Numbered from the stretch's first letter, positions 28,811 to 38,330 are shown. The stretch is 62,949 nucleotides of DNA from an uncultured Bacteroidales bacterium (GCA_947169105.1 CAMVOL010000012.1:1-62949); one strand, 5' to 3'. Program-made: numbers and translations. The notes: generated by a model not told the origin, from the letters alone.

Positions 28811-28843
28811 AAAGGACAATTGACAAGGTTGATTGTCCTTTAT
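28811..28843 (+). terminator. Intrinsic terminator after CoA-transferase gene
   Basis: The stem AAAGGACAAT/ATTGTCCTTT has an 11-nt loop and a short T-rich tail. It separates this gene from the response regulator. Confidence 0.8.
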
Positions 28844-28862
28844 TCTGTATAATGAATTAGGT

Positions 28863-29261
28863 ATGGGGAAAATCCTGATTGTTGATGACGAACCCTCCAT
28901 TCGCGAGGTCATCCGTGAAATTCTGGAATTGGAGGACTATGACGTGTGCGAAGCCGGAAACGGTATGGAAGCATTGGAAATCGCCAAGACAGAGCCAGTC
29001 TCATTGGCGCTTCTGGATGTCAAAATGCACGGCATGGACGGTTTCGAGACACTTGCCCTCCTGAAGAAGGAGTTCGATTTCCCTGTCATTATGGTGTCGG
29101 CGCATGCCACGGTGGAAAATGTGGCGGAGGCGATGAAGATGGGCGCTTACGACTTCATCACCAAACCTATTGACATGAACCGCCTGCTCATCAGCACTGG
29201 ACACGCCATGGAGCGGCAACGGCTGCTGGCGCAACTGGCATCCCTGAACAAAAAAATGTGA
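28863..29261 (+). CDS. Stand-alone response regulator receiver protein
   Basis: A 132-residue CheY-like REC domain with no output domain. The acidic pocket is in ILIVDDEPS, the phosphoacceptor Asp in ALLDVKMHGMDG, the switch Ser in VMVSAHATVE, and the conserved Lys in DFITKPID. Its sequence is NtrC-like in the receiver. The ATG at 28863 is chosen (MGKILIVDDE). No sensor kinase is adjacent. It ends 6 bp before kdsA, so the two are likely co-transcribed. Confidence 0.9.
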   Translation: MGKILIVDDEPSIREVIREILELEDYDVCEAGNGMEALEIAKTEPVSLALLDVKMHGMDGFETLALLKKEFDFPVIMVSAHATVENVAEAMKMGAYDFITKPIDMNRLLISTGHAMERQRLLAQLASLNKKM

Positions 29262-29267
29262 TATCCT

Positions 29268-30077
29268 ATGGAAAGTATCTATCCGTCGCTGATTTCGCCC
29301 AAAGGCAACTTTTTCCTGATTGCCGGTCCGTGCGTAGTGGAGAACCGCGAAGTGACGTTCACCGTCGCCCGCGAAGCCGCCGCCGTGTGCCGCGATTTGG
29401 AAATCCCCTTCTTTTTCAAAGCCTCCTACCGGAAGGCCAACCGCTCGTCGCTCCACTCCTTCACTGGAATAGGGGATGAGGAGGCACTCCAAATCCTCGC
29501 TGACGTGAAGAAGGAACTGGATGTGCCCATCGTGACGGACATCCATACGGAGGAGGAGGCGGCGAAGGCAGCGGAGGTGGCTGACATTATCCAGATTCCC
29601 GCCTTCTTGTGCCGGCAGACGAACCTTTTGGTGGCCGCCGCCAAGACCGGCCGCATCGTGAACGTGAAGAAGGGCCAGTTCCTGTCGCCCGAAGCCATGC
29701 GCTTCGCCGCCGAGAAGGTGCGCGACGCCGGCAACCCGCAGGTGATGCTCACCGAACGCGGTACCACTTTCGGCTATCAGGACCTTGTCGTCGATTTCCG
29801 CGGTGTGAAGGCGATGCAGGCCGTCGGATGTCCCGTCGTGCTCGACTGCACCCACTCCCTCCAGCAGCCCAACCAGCTCGCCGGTGTCACGGGAGGCCAT
29901 CCGGAACTGATTGAAACCATTGCCCGTGCCGGTGTTGCCGTCGGCTTCGACGGTCTCTTTATGGAAACCCATCCCGAGCCGTCCAAAGCCCTCTCCGACG
30001 GTGCCAATATGCTGCCATTAAACCAGCTTCGTCCTTTGCTGGAAAAACTGGTCCGGATTCGCGCCGCAATTTTGTAG
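29268..30077 (+). CDS. kdsA: 3-deoxy-8-phosphooctulonate synthase (KDO8P synthase)
   Basis: A 269-residue enzyme that condenses PEP with arabinose 5-phosphate for KDO, hence LPS. Motifs are FFLIAGPCVVENREV, KASYRKANRSSLHSFTGIG (PEP/A5P binding), DIIQIPAFLCRQTNLL, NVKKGQFLSPE and DCTHSLQQPNQ. The KANRSS motif marks KDO8P rather than DAHP synthase. The start is 6 bp after the response regulator. Confidence 0.95.
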   Translation: MESIYPSLISPKGNFFLIAGPCVVENREVTFTVAREAAAVCRDLEIPFFFKASYRKANRSSLHSFTGIGDEEALQILADVKKELDVPIVTDIHTEEEAAKAAEVADIIQIPAFLCRQTNLLVAAAKTGRIVNVKKGQFLSPEAMRFAAEKVRDAGNPQVMLTERGTTFGYQDLVVDFRGVKAMQAVGCPVVLDCTHSLQQPNQLAGVTGGHPELIETIARAGVAVGFDGLFMETHPEPSKALSDGANMLPLNQLRPLLEKLVRIRAAIL

Positions 30078-30085
30078 TTAGAAGG

Positions 30086-30125
30086 TTTATCAAGTTTGTC
30101 AAGTTTGTCAAGGTTATCAAGTAGG
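30086..30125. repeat. Nonamer array (TATCAAGTT type)
   Basis: Four nonamers are followed by CAAGTAGGAGG, closely like the ends of the arrays around the DUF1016 gene. Confidence 0.75.
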
Positions 30126-30198
30126 AGGAAAAAGATAAATGATGATAAATATAATACCTTGTAAATGATATGATTTATAAGATTTTTAATTGTTGAAA

Positions 30199-31002
30199 AT
30201 GGATCCAAAGCAACGATATATTTTTTCCGATGGCGAATCAGTTGAGGCCAATGTTACCGATTTGTTCAATCTGATGGAGCAGAACCAGCAGTATCTGGTT
30301 AATTATCAGGAGATGCGTGACCATTTGGATGACGGAGCCTACGTGGCGCGAGGAAACGGTTTTTGCGAAACCCAGTATAGTGAGGATTTCATCGACAACC
30401 AGATTTCCAAGTACCAGTCGCGCCTCCAACAGCTGATGCGTTGGGCCATCGAGCGAATGGCGACCAAGCAGGGACTTCGTGCCTATATGCGCAATATGAA
30501 GAAACGGCAAAATCCCGCACAGCTTGACAAGGATTCGGAGCAGATTATGGAAATGTTGGAAAAATCACCGGTTTTCCAGAAAGCGCAGACGGTGATGCTG
30601 TACAGCTCGTTGCCCGACGAGGTGCGGACAACGGACTTTATCGAAAAGTGGCGGAACAAAAAGCGCATTATTCTGCCTACGGTTGTCGGTGACGACATCG
30701 TGCCGGTGGAGCTGACGGCAGACACGGAGTTTGCCGTCGGTGACTTTAACATCCTTGAGCCGCAGAACAAACCCTACACAGGCGGCTACGACCTGATGGT
30801 GGTGCCTGGCATGGCTTTCGATCCGGCAGGCAACCGCCTCGGACGCGGCAAAGGGTACTATGACCGCTTTTTGTCGCAGCACACAACGGTCCCCAAAATC
30901 GGCATTTGCTTCGATTTTCAGGTAGTGGAGAAGGTGCCGACCGAGCCCAATGACATCCCGATGGATGCGGTCCTGACCTCAGAGGATTTCCGCTGCCGTT
31001 AA
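30199..31002 (+). CDS. 5-formyltetrahydrofolate cyclo-ligase with extra N-terminal domain
   Basis: A 267-residue protein. From about residue 89 it matches 5-FCL enzymes that convert 5-formyl-THF to 5,10-methenyl-THF with ATP: KQGLRAYMRNMKKRQ, AQTVMLYSSLPDEVRT, YDLMVVPGMAFDPAGNRLGR and GKGYYDRFLSQ. The first ~88 residues (YIFSDGESVEANVTDLFNLM ... ISKYQSRLQQLM) are helical and do not belong to the usual enzyme. I do not recognise this domain. The ATG at 30199 is used. The nonamer array and a 120-bp AT-rich gap separate it from kdsA. Confidence 0.88.
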   Translation: MDPKQRYIFSDGESVEANVTDLFNLMEQNQQYLVNYQEMRDHLDDGAYVARGNGFCETQYSEDFIDNQISKYQSRLQQLMRWAIERMATKQGLRAYMRNMKKRQNPAQLDKDSEQIMEMLEKSPVFQKAQTVMLYSSLPDEVRTTDFIEKWRNKKRIILPTVVGDDIVPVELTADTEFAVGDFNILEPQNKPYTGGYDLMVVPGMAFDPAGNRLGRGKGYYDRFLSQHTTVPKIGICFDFQVVEKVPTEPNDIPMDAVLTSEDFRCR

Positions 31003-31051
31003 AGCGGAATCGTTTTTTCACAATCTCCGTTATTGTATTCAATATTTTTTG

Positions 31052-31080
31052 TATTTTTGCAACCGAAAAATAGTTGCAAA
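31052..31080 (+). promoter_or_regulatory. hicAB promoter and candidate HicB operator
   Basis: The -7 element TATTTTTG is at 31052-31059. A perfect inverted repeat, TTTGCAAC (31056-31063) and GTTGCAAA (31073-31080) with a 9-bp spacer, overlaps it, as expected for an autoregulatory operator. It lies about 20 bp before hicA. Confidence 0.6.
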
Positions 31081-31098
31081 TAAAGCTATGTGTACGGA

Positions 31099-31356
31099 AT
31101 GAGCAAAAAGGAAAAATTGATAAGGAGATTGCTTGGTCTGCCGAAAGATTTTAGGTTTGATGAGTTAGATACTTTGCTTGGACTTCTCGGATTTGAGCAG
31201 TCGAACAAAGGGCATACCTCGGGGTCTCGGGTTGTATTCCATAAAAAGGACTGTGATGTTAAGATATTATTGCATAAACCGCACCCTACACCAATTATCA
31301 AAGCGACTGCCTTGAAAGAAATTGCAGACACATTGAAAAATAACAATTTGATATAA
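31099..31356 (+). CDS. hicA: HicA-family mRNA interferase toxin
   Basis: An 85-residue protein with the small dsRBD-like HicA fold: DELDTLLGLLGFEQSNKGH, TSGSRVVFHKKD (active-site region) and a C-terminal HPTPIIKATALKEIADTL. HicA toxins cut mRNA. The ATG at 31099 (MSKKEKLI) is preferred. An upstream GTG at 31090 is weaker. It is followed 1 bp later by the HicB antitoxin. More AT-rich than its neighbours. Confidence 0.88.
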   Translation: MSKKEKLIRRLLGLPKDFRFDELDTLLGLLGFEQSNKGHTSGSRVVFHKKDCDVKILLHKPHPTPIIKATALKEIADTLKNNNLI

Positions 31357-31357
31357 T

Positions 31358-31693
31358 ATGGAAACATTGAAATATAAGGGCTTTATCGGTAGTATAAATA
31401 TTGATATGGAAGACCTTAGTCTTTATGGTAAAGTACTTGGCCTTGACAAGAAAACCCTAATTCTTTACGAGGGAAAAGATTTGGTGGAATTGAAACAGGA
31501 TTTTGAAAGTGCAGTAGATGATTATATTGAGCATTGTATTGCAAATGGGCTTCCTTTGCATAAATCATATAGTGGCACATTTAACGTACGTATCAGCCCG
31601 GAACTTCATGCTAAGATAGCGATGTCTGCACAATCATCCGGAATGTCACTTAACGCGTACATTCAGAAAGTGTTGGCATCATCCTTTTTGTAA
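31358..31693 (+). CDS. hicB: HicB-family antitoxin
   Basis: A 111-residue antitoxin with an N-terminal RNase H-like HicB domain (YKGFIGSINIDMEDLSLYGK, VELKQDFESAVDDYIEHC). A C-terminal ribbon-helix-helix DNA-binding segment follows (GTFNVRISPELHAKIAMSA ... SLNAYIQKVL). It neutralises HicA and probably binds the inverted repeat at 31056-31080 to repress the operon. Confidence 0.9.
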   Translation: METLKYKGFIGSINIDMEDLSLYGKVLGLDKKTLILYEGKDLVELKQDFESAVDDYIEHCIANGLPLHKSYSGTFNVRISPELHAKIAMSAQSSGMSLNAYIQKVLASSFL

Positions 31694-31712
31694 TAACCTG
31701 TCAAATTATTTG

Positions 31713-32636
31713 TCAGTACACCAGCGCCGCCGCGCCCAAGACGGCCGCGTCGTTTTCGGGAAGCTGCGAGCGGAGGATTTTCGTTTTTCCTTTGTAGATG
31801 GGCAGTAGCGCCTCCTCAAAGAACTCCTGCAGGGGGTCAATCAGCCAGTGTCCGGCTTTGACGGGACCGCCCATCAGGAAGATGGCTTGGGGGGAGGAGA
31901 AGCAGACGGCGTTGGACAACGCAATGCCCAAACAACGGGCGGTCCGGCGCCACGTCTCACGGGCGACTTCGTCACCGCTGTCGGCCATCTGGGTCAGGTC
32001 GCGGCAGGTAACCTCGGCGGGCGCAAGTCCCGTCTCTTCGCATATAAGCTTGTAGGTCTGTACGATACCGCGTGCCGAAGCATACTGTTCCAAGCACCCC
32101 CTGCGCCCGCACGAACAGAGCCGTCCGTCCGGATAGAGGGTGGCGTGGCCGAGCTCGCCGGCAAAACCGTCGTGCCCGTAAACCATCTGCCCGTTGACGA
32201 AGATGCCGCTGCCCACGCCCGTCCCCAAGGTGATGAGGATGAAGTCGCTGAGGTCGCGGGCACCGCCGTAAACTTTCTCGCCGAAAGCTGCGGCATTTGC
32301 GTCGTTGGTCAGCACCACCTTCACGTTCAGACGGCTGCTGACCATCTCCTGAAGGAACAGCCGCCCCTTGAACGGCAGGTTCGGCGCGTAGTCGATAGTG
32401 CCGGTGTAATAGTTGCCGTTGGGTGCTCCGATACCAACGCCTTCGACTGCGGTTATCTTTTTGTCCGACAGTAGCTTGCGGATTTCTTCCGCGAGTGCGT
32501 CCGCGTAGGCTTCGATGCTGCGGAAACTTTGGGTCGGCAGGTTGGTGCGGGCGAGGCAGCTCCCGTCGGAACGCACCAATCCGATGTCGGTGTTGGTGCC
32601 GCCGATGTCAATTCCGATGGCGTAGGTATATCCCAT
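31713..32636 (-). CDS. ROK family sugar kinase (glucokinase-like)
   Basis: A 307-residue ROK kinase. The ATP-binding phosphate-1 motif is IGIDIGGTNTDIGLV, the catalytic region includes LTNDANAAAFGE, and the zinc/ROK signature CSCGRRGCLEQYASARG lies near residues 175-195. No helix-turn-helix precedes the kinase domain, so it is an enzyme rather than a ROK repressor. It probably phosphorylates glucose or a related hexose. It lies 3 bp downstream of ribE on the same strand. Confidence 0.92.
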   Translation of the reverse strand: MGYTYAIGIDIGGTNTDIGLVRSDGSCLARTNLPTQSFRSIEAYADALAEEIRKLLSDKKITAVEGVGIGAPNGNYYTGTIDYAPNLPFKGRLFLQEMVSSRLNVKVVLTNDANAAAFGEKVYGGARDLSDFILITLGTGVGSGIFVNGQMVYGHDGFAGELGHATLYPDGRLCSCGRRGCLEQYASARGIVQTYKLICEETGLAPAEVTCRDLTQMADSGDEVARETWRRTARCLGIALSNAVCFSSPQAIFLMGGPVKAGHWLIDPLQEFFEEALLPIYKGKTKILRSQLPENDAAVLGAAALVY

Positions 32637-32639
32637 AGG

Positions 32640-33251
32640 TTATTTTTTGAAATCTTTAAGATACTCTTCTAAAAGGCGTTGGACGTACTTGCCGAAAACG
32701 TCGAACTCGGTGTTGACGACCGTTCCCGGCTGGAAATTGTGGAAGTTGGTGACCTTGTGGGTGTAGGGGATGATGGCGACGGAAAAATGCCCCCGTTCGG
32801 AGTCCACCACGGTGAGACTCACGCCGTTGACGGAGATGGAGCCCTTCGGCACGGTGATGTTGCCGCCCTTGGTGTCGTAGGTGAAGTAGTAACGCCAGCT
32901 GCCGTTGTCATCCACCACCTTTTCGCATGTGGCGGTCTGATCAACGTGACCCTGCACGATGTGTCCGTCGAAGCGACCGTCCATGCGCATGCTGCGTTCA
33001 AGGTTCACCTCGTAGCCCACCTTCCACGTACGGAGGTTGGTCTTCAGCATGGTTTCGTCCATGGCCGTCACCACATACTGGTTGTGCTCCTTATCTACCT
33101 TCACGACAGTCAGGCAACAGCCGTCGTGGGCCATGCTCTGGTCGATTTTCAACTCGTCGGCAAAATCCACCTCGATAGTGAAATGGAAGTTGCTGTTTTC
33201 CTGTTCGATTTTGACGATTTTTCCAGTTTTTTCTACAATTCCTGTAAACAT
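32640..33251 (-). CDS. ribE: Riboflavin synthase, alpha subunit
   Basis: A 203-residue enzyme joining two 6,7-dimethyl-8-ribityllumazine molecules into riboflavin. It has two lumazine-binding repeats, the first from MFTGIVEKTGKI and the second around GRFDGHIVQGHVDQTA with VNGVSLTVV. The start is MFTGIVEK (ATG complementary to 33249-33251). It is the first gene of a two-gene unit with the ROK kinase. The other rib genes are not here. Confidence 0.95.
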   Translation of the reverse strand: MFTGIVEKTGKIVKIEQENSNFHFTIEVDFADELKIDQSMAHDGCCLTVVKVDKEHNQYVVTAMDETMLKTNLRTWKVGYEVNLERSMRMDGRFDGHIVQGHVDQTATCEKVVDDNGSWRYYFTYDTKGGNITVPKGSISVNGVSLTVVDSERGHFSVAIIPYTHKVTNFHNFQPGTVVNTEFDVFGKYVQRLLEEYLKDFKK

Positions 33252-33277
33252 AGTTCTCTTTTTTTGCAAAACGGGCG

Positions 33278-33285
33278 CAAAGATA
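33278..33285 (-). promoter_or_regulatory. -7 element (TATCTTTG) for ribE
   Basis: TATCTTTG followed by GCGCCC on the minus strand lies 27 bp before the ribE ATG. Confidence 0.6.
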
Positions 33286-33320
33286 CGAGAATTTTCGGGA
33301 CAAAATGTTATCAGATTTTA

Positions 33321-33349
33321 AATAAAAAAAGCCCACTAATGCGGGCTTT
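33321..33349 (-). terminator. Intrinsic terminator after clpB
   Basis: On the minus strand AAAGCCC/GGGCTTT with an 8-nt loop is followed by a T-tract. It separates clpB from ribE. Confidence 0.85.
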
Positions 33350-33380
33350 AATGTGTGTGTTACAATTTTGAAGGTGAGCG

Positions 33381-35996
33381 TCAGTGTACTTCTTCTTCTT
33401 TTTTATTGAAGAATACGAACTTGCCATCTTCCAGACTATCTACCATAATGGTGCCTTCCTTTTCGACGTTGCCTTCCAAGATGAACTTGGAGAGTTCGTT
33501 GAGGATTTTCTTCTGGATGACCCGCTTCAGCGGACGGGCGCCGTACATCGGTTCGTAACCGAGTTCCACCAACTGTTCGAGAGCGTACTTGGTGAATTCC
33601 ACGCGGATGTTCTGCTGTTCGAGCAGTCCGTTCAGGTTGCGGATCTGCATCTTGACGATGTCGCGGATTTCGCGCTTCGACAGCGGTTGGAACATCACGA
33701 TTTCGTCGATACGGTTGAGGAACTCCGGACGCAATGTCTTCTTCAGCAGAGCACTGACTTCGGCTTTCGTCCGTTCAAACAGCTCCTCATCGCTGAGGTT
33801 GCCCGAATCGGTGTAGTTGGCTTGGATGATGTCGGAACCGAGGTTGGAGGTCATGATGATGATGGTGTTCTTGAAGTCGGCGACACGACCCTTGTTGTCG
33901 GTGAGCCGCCCGTCGTCCAACACCTGCAGGAGGATGTTGAACACATCGGGGTGGGCCTTCTCGATTTCGTCGAAGAGGATGACGGAGTAGGGGCGGCGGC
34001 GGATCTTGTCCGTCAGTTCGCCGCCTTCGTCGTAACCGACGTATCCCGGAGGCGCTCCGATGAGACGGGAGACCGTGTGCTTTTCTTGGAACTCGCTCAT
34101 ATCGAACCGGATGATGGCCTCTTCCGTGTTGAACAGGTACTCGGCGAGCGCCTTCGCCAGCTCGGTCTTGCCGACGCCGGTGGTGCCCATGAAGATGAAT
34201 GAACCGATAGGACGTTTGCTGTCCTGAAGGCCGGCACGGCTCCGGCGGATGGCGTCGGCGACGGCGCTGATGGCCTCGTCCTGACCGACCACACGCTTGT
34301 GGAGTTCCTCCTCCAAGTGGAGCAGTTTCGACTTTTCGCTCTGCATCATCTTGCTGACGGGGATGCCGGTCCAGCGGGAGACCACATCGGCGATGTCGTC
34401 CTCGCCGACCTCCTCGTCAATCATGGCGCGGTCGCCCTGCACCACGGTGAGGTCGTTCTGTAGTTGCGCAATCTCGTTTTCGGCATTCTTGATGAGGCCG
34501 TAGCGAAGTTCCGCCACACGTCCGTAATTGCCCTGACGCTCCTCATTGGCGGCCTCCAACTTGTAATCCTCAATGAGTTTCTTGTTGTGCTGGATTTTGT
34601 CAACGATGTCCTTTTCGGCCTGCCACTTGGTGGTGAGGGCGTTGCGTTGCTCGTTAAGTTCGGAGATGGTCTTGCTGAGTGCAGTGACTTTGTCGTCAGC
34701 GTTTTCGCGCTTGATGGCCTCCCGCTCGATTTCCAACTGCCTGATTTTACGCTCGATTTCGTCCAACGCCTCAGGTTTGGAGTTGATTTCAAGTTTCAGC
34801 TTGGCCGCGGCCTCGTCGATAAGGTCGATGGCTTTGTCGGGCAGAAATCGGTCGGTGATGTACCGCTGTGAGAGTTCGACGGCGGCGATGATGGCGTCAT
34901 CCAGAATCCGCACGTGGTGGTGGTTCTCGTAACGTTCCTTCAGACCACGCAGGATGGAGATGGCGGAATACTTGTCTGGCTCGCTGATGAGCACGGGCTG
35001 GAAACGGCGTTCGAGGGCCTTGTCCTTCTCGAAATACTTCTGGTATTCATTGAGGGTGGTGGCACCGATGGAGCGCAGCTCGCCACGGGCCAGCGCTGGC
35101 TTCAGGATGTTGGCCGCGTCCATCGCGCCCTCGCCGGATGCGCCGGCTCCGACCAGCGTGTGGATTTCATCAATGAAAAGGATGATCTCGCCGTTGGAGT
35201 CGATGACCTCCTTGATGACGCTTTTCAGACGCTCTTCGAATTCGCCCTTGTACTTGGCTCCGGCCACCAAAGCACCCATATCCAATGAGTACAGCTGCTT
35301 GGTCTTCAGGTTCTCCGGAATATCGCCACTGACCAGACGGTGGGCGAGGCCTTCCGCGATGGCGGTCTTGCCGACGCCAGGCTCACCGATCAGAATCGGG
35401 TTGTTCTTGGTACGGCGCGACAGGATTTGCAGCACCCGCCGGATCTCCTCGTCACGGCCGATGACTGGGTCGAGCTTGCCCTTACGGGCGGCTTCGTTGA
35501 GATTGGTGGCGTACTTGTTGAGGGCGTTGTAGGTGTCCTCGCTGTCCGCGCTGGTTACCTTCGACCCGCGCCGCAGGCTCTTGATGGCCTCCTCGGTGCC
35601 CTTCTCCGTTACGCCGGCGTCCTTCAGTATCCGCGACGTGTTGTCGCCGGCCATCAGGATACCGTAGAAGAAGTGCTCGAGCGAAACGAACTCGTCGCCT
35701 TGTTGCTGGGCATAAAGGATGGCTTTCTGCAAAGCCGTCTGCGCCCCGCCCGAAAGATAGACGTTGCCGCCGCTCACTTTGGGTATGCTGTTGATTTGCC
35801 GGTCCAGAGTTTGGGACACGACTTTTAAGTCAGACTCCTGTTTCTTGAGAAGGTATCCTATAACGTTTTCGTCAGTTTCGATCAGGGCCTTCAGAAGGTG
35901 GCAGGTGTCTATCTGTTGCTGCTGGTTGCTGGCGGCAATCATTTGCGCCTTTGCAATCGCTTCTTGTGATTTGATAGTTAAGTTGTTCAGGTCCAT
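33381..35996 (-). CDS. clpB: ATP-dependent chaperone ClpB
   Basis: An 871-residue Hsp100 disaggregase acting with DnaK. Order: N-domain ([18 protein letters not shown]); AAA1 with Walker [16 protein letters not shown] and arginine-finger region; the M-domain coiled coil about 410-530; AAA2 with Walker [16 protein letters not shown] and Walker [14 protein letters not shown]; and a C-terminal domain ending [16 protein letters not shown]. Full length, no frameshift. Monocistronic. Confidence 0.97.
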   Translation of the reverse strand: MDLNNLTIKSQEAIAKAQMIAASNQQQQIDTCHLLKALIETDENVIGYLLKKQESDLKVVSQTLDRQINSIPKVSGGNVYLSGGAQTALQKAILYAQQQGDEFVSLEHFFYGILMAGDNTSRILKDAGVTEKGTEEAIKSLRRGSKVTSADSEDTYNALNKYATNLNEAARKGKLDPVIGRDEEIRRVLQILSRRTKNNPILIGEPGVGKTAIAEGLAHRLVSGDIPENLKTKQLYSLDMGALVAGAKYKGEFEERLKSVIKEVIDSNGEIILFIDEIHTLVGAGASGEGAMDAANILKPALARGELRSIGATTLNEYQKYFEKDKALERRFQPVLISEPDKYSAISILRGLKERYENHHHVRILDDAIIAAVELSQRYITDRFLPDKAIDLIDEAAAKLKLEINSKPEALDEIERKIRQLEIEREAIKRENADDKVTALSKTISELNEQRNALTTKWQAEKDIVDKIQHNKKLIEDYKLEAANEERQGNYGRVAELRYGLIKNAENEIAQLQNDLTVVQGDRAMIDEEVGEDDIADVVSRWTGIPVSKMMQSEKSKLLHLEEELHKRVVGQDEAISAVADAIRRSRAGLQDSKRPIGSFIFMGTTGVGKTELAKALAEYLFNTEEAIIRFDMSEFQEKHTVSRLIGAPPGYVGYDEGGELTDKIRRRPYSVILFDEIEKAHPDVFNILLQVLDDGRLTDNKGRVADFKNTIIIMTSNLGSDIIQANYTDSGNLSDEELFERTKAEVSALLKKTLRPEFLNRIDEIVMFQPLSKREIRDIVKMQIRNLNGLLEQQNIRVEFTKYALEQLVELGYEPMYGARPLKRVIQKKILNELSKFILEGNVEKEGTIMVDSLEDGKFVFFNKKEEEVH

Positions 35997-36112
35997 AGTC
36001 TTTGTTTTGAATTTTTAATTTTTTGTTTGGAAACACGGACCATAGAGCAACTATTCTGCCAAAGTGAAAGCGACTGACAAAATGTCACCTATCACCTGAA
36101 ACCTGAGACCTG

Positions 36113-37789
36113 TTACCTGTCCCCTGATGTGCACGCCATCCACGTCTTGTAGCCGCCGGCAAGGTTACGGACGTTGTCGAAACCGTTCTGTTTCAGTATC
36201 CTTGTGGCGATGTAGCCGCGGAGACCGATGGCGCAATAGACCACGATGGGCACGTCGGTGGGGATGTCCTCGAGGTACTCGCGAAGTTCGTCCAACGGGT
36301 AGTTGACGGAGCCTTCGATGACGCCAGCTTTGCACTCGAGGAAGCTGCGGACGTCGATGAGCAGGAAGTCGCTGTCGGCTTTGTTAGCCAGCATCTCCTT
36401 CAGTTCATGCCACTGGATGGTTTCGGTTTTGTGGGTGAGGATGTTCTCCGCGACGTAGCCCGCCACGGTAACGGGGTCTTTGGCAGAGGAGAAGGGCGGC
36501 GCGTAGGCGTGGTCGAAGTCGGTGAGGTCGTGGACGGTGCCGCCGTGGGCGATGACGGAAGCCAGCAGGTCGAGACGCTTGTCCGCGCCGCCCTTGCCGC
36601 ATACCGCCGCGCCGTACAGACGGCCCGTCGTCGGGTCAAACTGGATCTTGATGCTCACGGGCCAGCTGCCAGGGTAGTAGGTGGCGTTGGAGCCCGTATG
36701 GGTGATGGAGGTGAGGTAGGGGAGGCCCTCCCGTTTCAGCGCCTGCTCCGAAAGGCCGGTACTGCCGATGGTGAGGTCGAACACCTTGGCAATGGCCGTG
36801 CCGATGGCGCCGCCGTACTCGTGGCAGTTGCCCTCAACGATATTGTCGGCGCAGAGCCGCGCCTGCTTGTTGGTCGGGCCGGCCAGAAAACAGAGCTGGC
36901 TCTTGCCCGTCAGCGGGTTGACCGTCCCCACGGCGTCGCCCACGGCGTAGATGTCGGGGTCGGAAGTTTGCATGTAGCGGTTGACACGGATGCCGCCCAG
37001 CGCGCCGATCTCCAAGCCGGCATTCACTGCCAGCGTTGTGAGCGGTTTCACGCCGATGCTCACCAACACGAGGTCGGCGGGAAGCTGCTGCCCGTCTTCC
37101 AAAATGACGATGTTTTTGTCTGTCTCCCGCTCGAAGCGGCTTACACCGTTGTTCGTGAGTACCGTGACACCTTTGTCGGCCAGATGTTTCTGCACGATGG
37201 CGGCGATTTCCCAGTCCACCACAGGCATGACATGGCCGGCTTTCTCCACGATGGTGACGTGGCAGCCGAGGCGGTGGAGGTTCTCCGCCATCTCCAAGCC
37301 GATGAAGCCCGCGCCGATGATGACAGCCTCTTTCTGCGTGCTTGTCAGCTCCGTGAGGTACGACTTGATGGCATCGGTGTCGGGGACATCCTTGAGGGTG
37401 AAGATGCCGGGCGCGTCGATGCCCGGAAGGTTCGGGCGTACGGCGACGGTGCCGGGCGAGAGTACCAGCTTGTCGTAGCGTTCGGTGTATTCCTTCCCGT
37501 TGTCGAGATGCCGACAGCTGATGGTTTTTGCGTCCCGATTGATGGCCGTCACTTCCGTGCGTACGCGGACGTCGAGGTCGAAGCGGTTGCCGAGCGTGGT
37601 CGGTGTCTGCAAGAAAAGGCTGTTGCGTTCGGGGATGGTGTTCCCGATATAGTAGGGGAGGCCGCAGTTCGCGTACGATACATAGCTGCCTTTTTCGATC
37701 AGGATGATTTCCGCCTGTTCGTCCATGCGGCGGAGACGGGCGGCTGCGGTGGCACCACCGGCCACACCGCCAATGATAATATACTTCAT
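36113..37789 (-). CDS. CoA-disulfide reductase with C-terminal rhodanese domain
   Basis: A 558-residue flavoprotein. FAD-binding GGVAGGATAAARLRRMD is at the N-terminus, the redox-active Cys lies in SYVSYANCGLPYYIGN (about 43-45), and the NAD(P)H-binding GAGFIGLEMAENLHR is near 160. The dimerisation domain follows. A rhodanese-like domain (about 460-555) has the active-site Cys in VVYCAIGLRGYIATRIL. Such CoADR-RHD fusions reduce CoA disulfide, persulfides or polysulfide and help with oxidative or sulfur stress. A small HicB-like gene lies 18 bp upstream on the same strand. CCT-rich ACCTG repeats lie just downstream (36085-36120). Confidence 0.93.
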   Translation of the reverse strand: MKYIIIGGVAGGATAAARLRRMDEQAEIILIEKGSYVSYANCGLPYYIGNTIPERNSLFLQTPTTLGNRFDLDVRVRTEVTAINRDAKTISCRHLDNGKEYTERYDKLVLSPGTVAVRPNLPGIDAPGIFTLKDVPDTDAIKSYLTELTSTQKEAVIIGAGFIGLEMAENLHRLGCHVTIVEKAGHVMPVVDWEIAAIVQKHLADKGVTVLTNNGVSRFERETDKNIVILEDGQQLPADLVLVSIGVKPLTTLAVNAGLEIGALGGIRVNRYMQTSDPDIYAVGDAVGTVNPLTGKSQLCFLAGPTNKQARLCADNIVEGNCHEYGGAIGTAIAKVFDLTIGSTGLSEQALKREGLPYLTSITHTGSNATYYPGSWPVSIKIQFDPTTGRLYGAAVCGKGGADKRLDLLASVIAHGGTVHDLTDFDHAYAPPFSSAKDPVTVAGYVAENILTHKTETIQWHELKEMLANKADSDFLLIDVRSFLECKAGVIEGSVNYPLDELREYLEDIPTDVPIVVYCAIGLRGYIATRILKQNGFDNVRNLAGGYKTWMACTSGDR

Positions 37790-37807
37790 GATTATATTTT
37801 TTAGTGT

Positions 37808-38200
37808 TTATGTCAAACTAATGGATTCCAGTTCCTTGGTGAGTGAGTGAATGCCGTTTTGAATCTTTTCGGCTTGTTTCTTGCGTGGTTTATGGACGCC
37901 GGCGGCATAATGCCATAGCTGACGTTCGTTGATGCCCGTAATGCGGCTAAGGGCGGCTTTCGTAAAAATTCCACTGTAGTAATTGAGGAAGGTGGCAGTG
38001 TCAATGCGAAACTTCATATCATAGTCATCCTTGAGAAGTTCACACGGATTAGGATTGTCTTCCAAATAGAGTTCTATGGCCTCGCGCATGTTGTGCTCGA
38101 TCTCACGTAAGTCATTGCCTACGGTAATGACGGGTACGCCTTCGATATAAGCGCTCAAATTTTTGCCGGCAAACTCAACGATTACTTCTATTGTTTTCAT
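37808..38200 (-). CDS. HicB-like antitoxin/regulator, no partner toxin
   Basis: A 130-residue protein. Residues 1-60 look like a degenerate HicB/DUF1902 domain (IEVIVEFAGKNLSAYIEG, VGNDLREIEHNMREAIELYL). Residues 75-130 form a helix-turn-helix (YYSGIFTKAALSRITGINER, HKPRKKQAEKIQNGI). No HicA-like gene is adjacent. It may be an orphan antitoxin or a repressor that now controls the downstream CoA-disulfide reductase 18 bp away. Confidence 0.8.
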   Translation of the reverse strand: MKTIEVIVEFAGKNLSAYIEGVPVITVGNDLREIEHNMREAIELYLEDNPNPCELLKDDYDMKFRIDTATFLNYYSGIFTKAALSRITGINERQLWHYAAGVHKPRKKQAEKIQNGIHSLTKELESISLT

Positions 38201-38330
38201 ATTAGCAGATCTATTACGTATTTTACGGATTTATAGCTCATATTCCTTAGCTTTTTTTTGCGCGGCAAATATAGTAAAAAAACGAATACTTTAATGGTTG
38301 ACCATAAAGATTATTCAAATTTCTTTTCTG

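Noticed and set aside
36407-37804. 465-codon plus-strand frame opposite the CoA-disulfide reductase
   Set aside because: Antisense shadow; no domains recognised.
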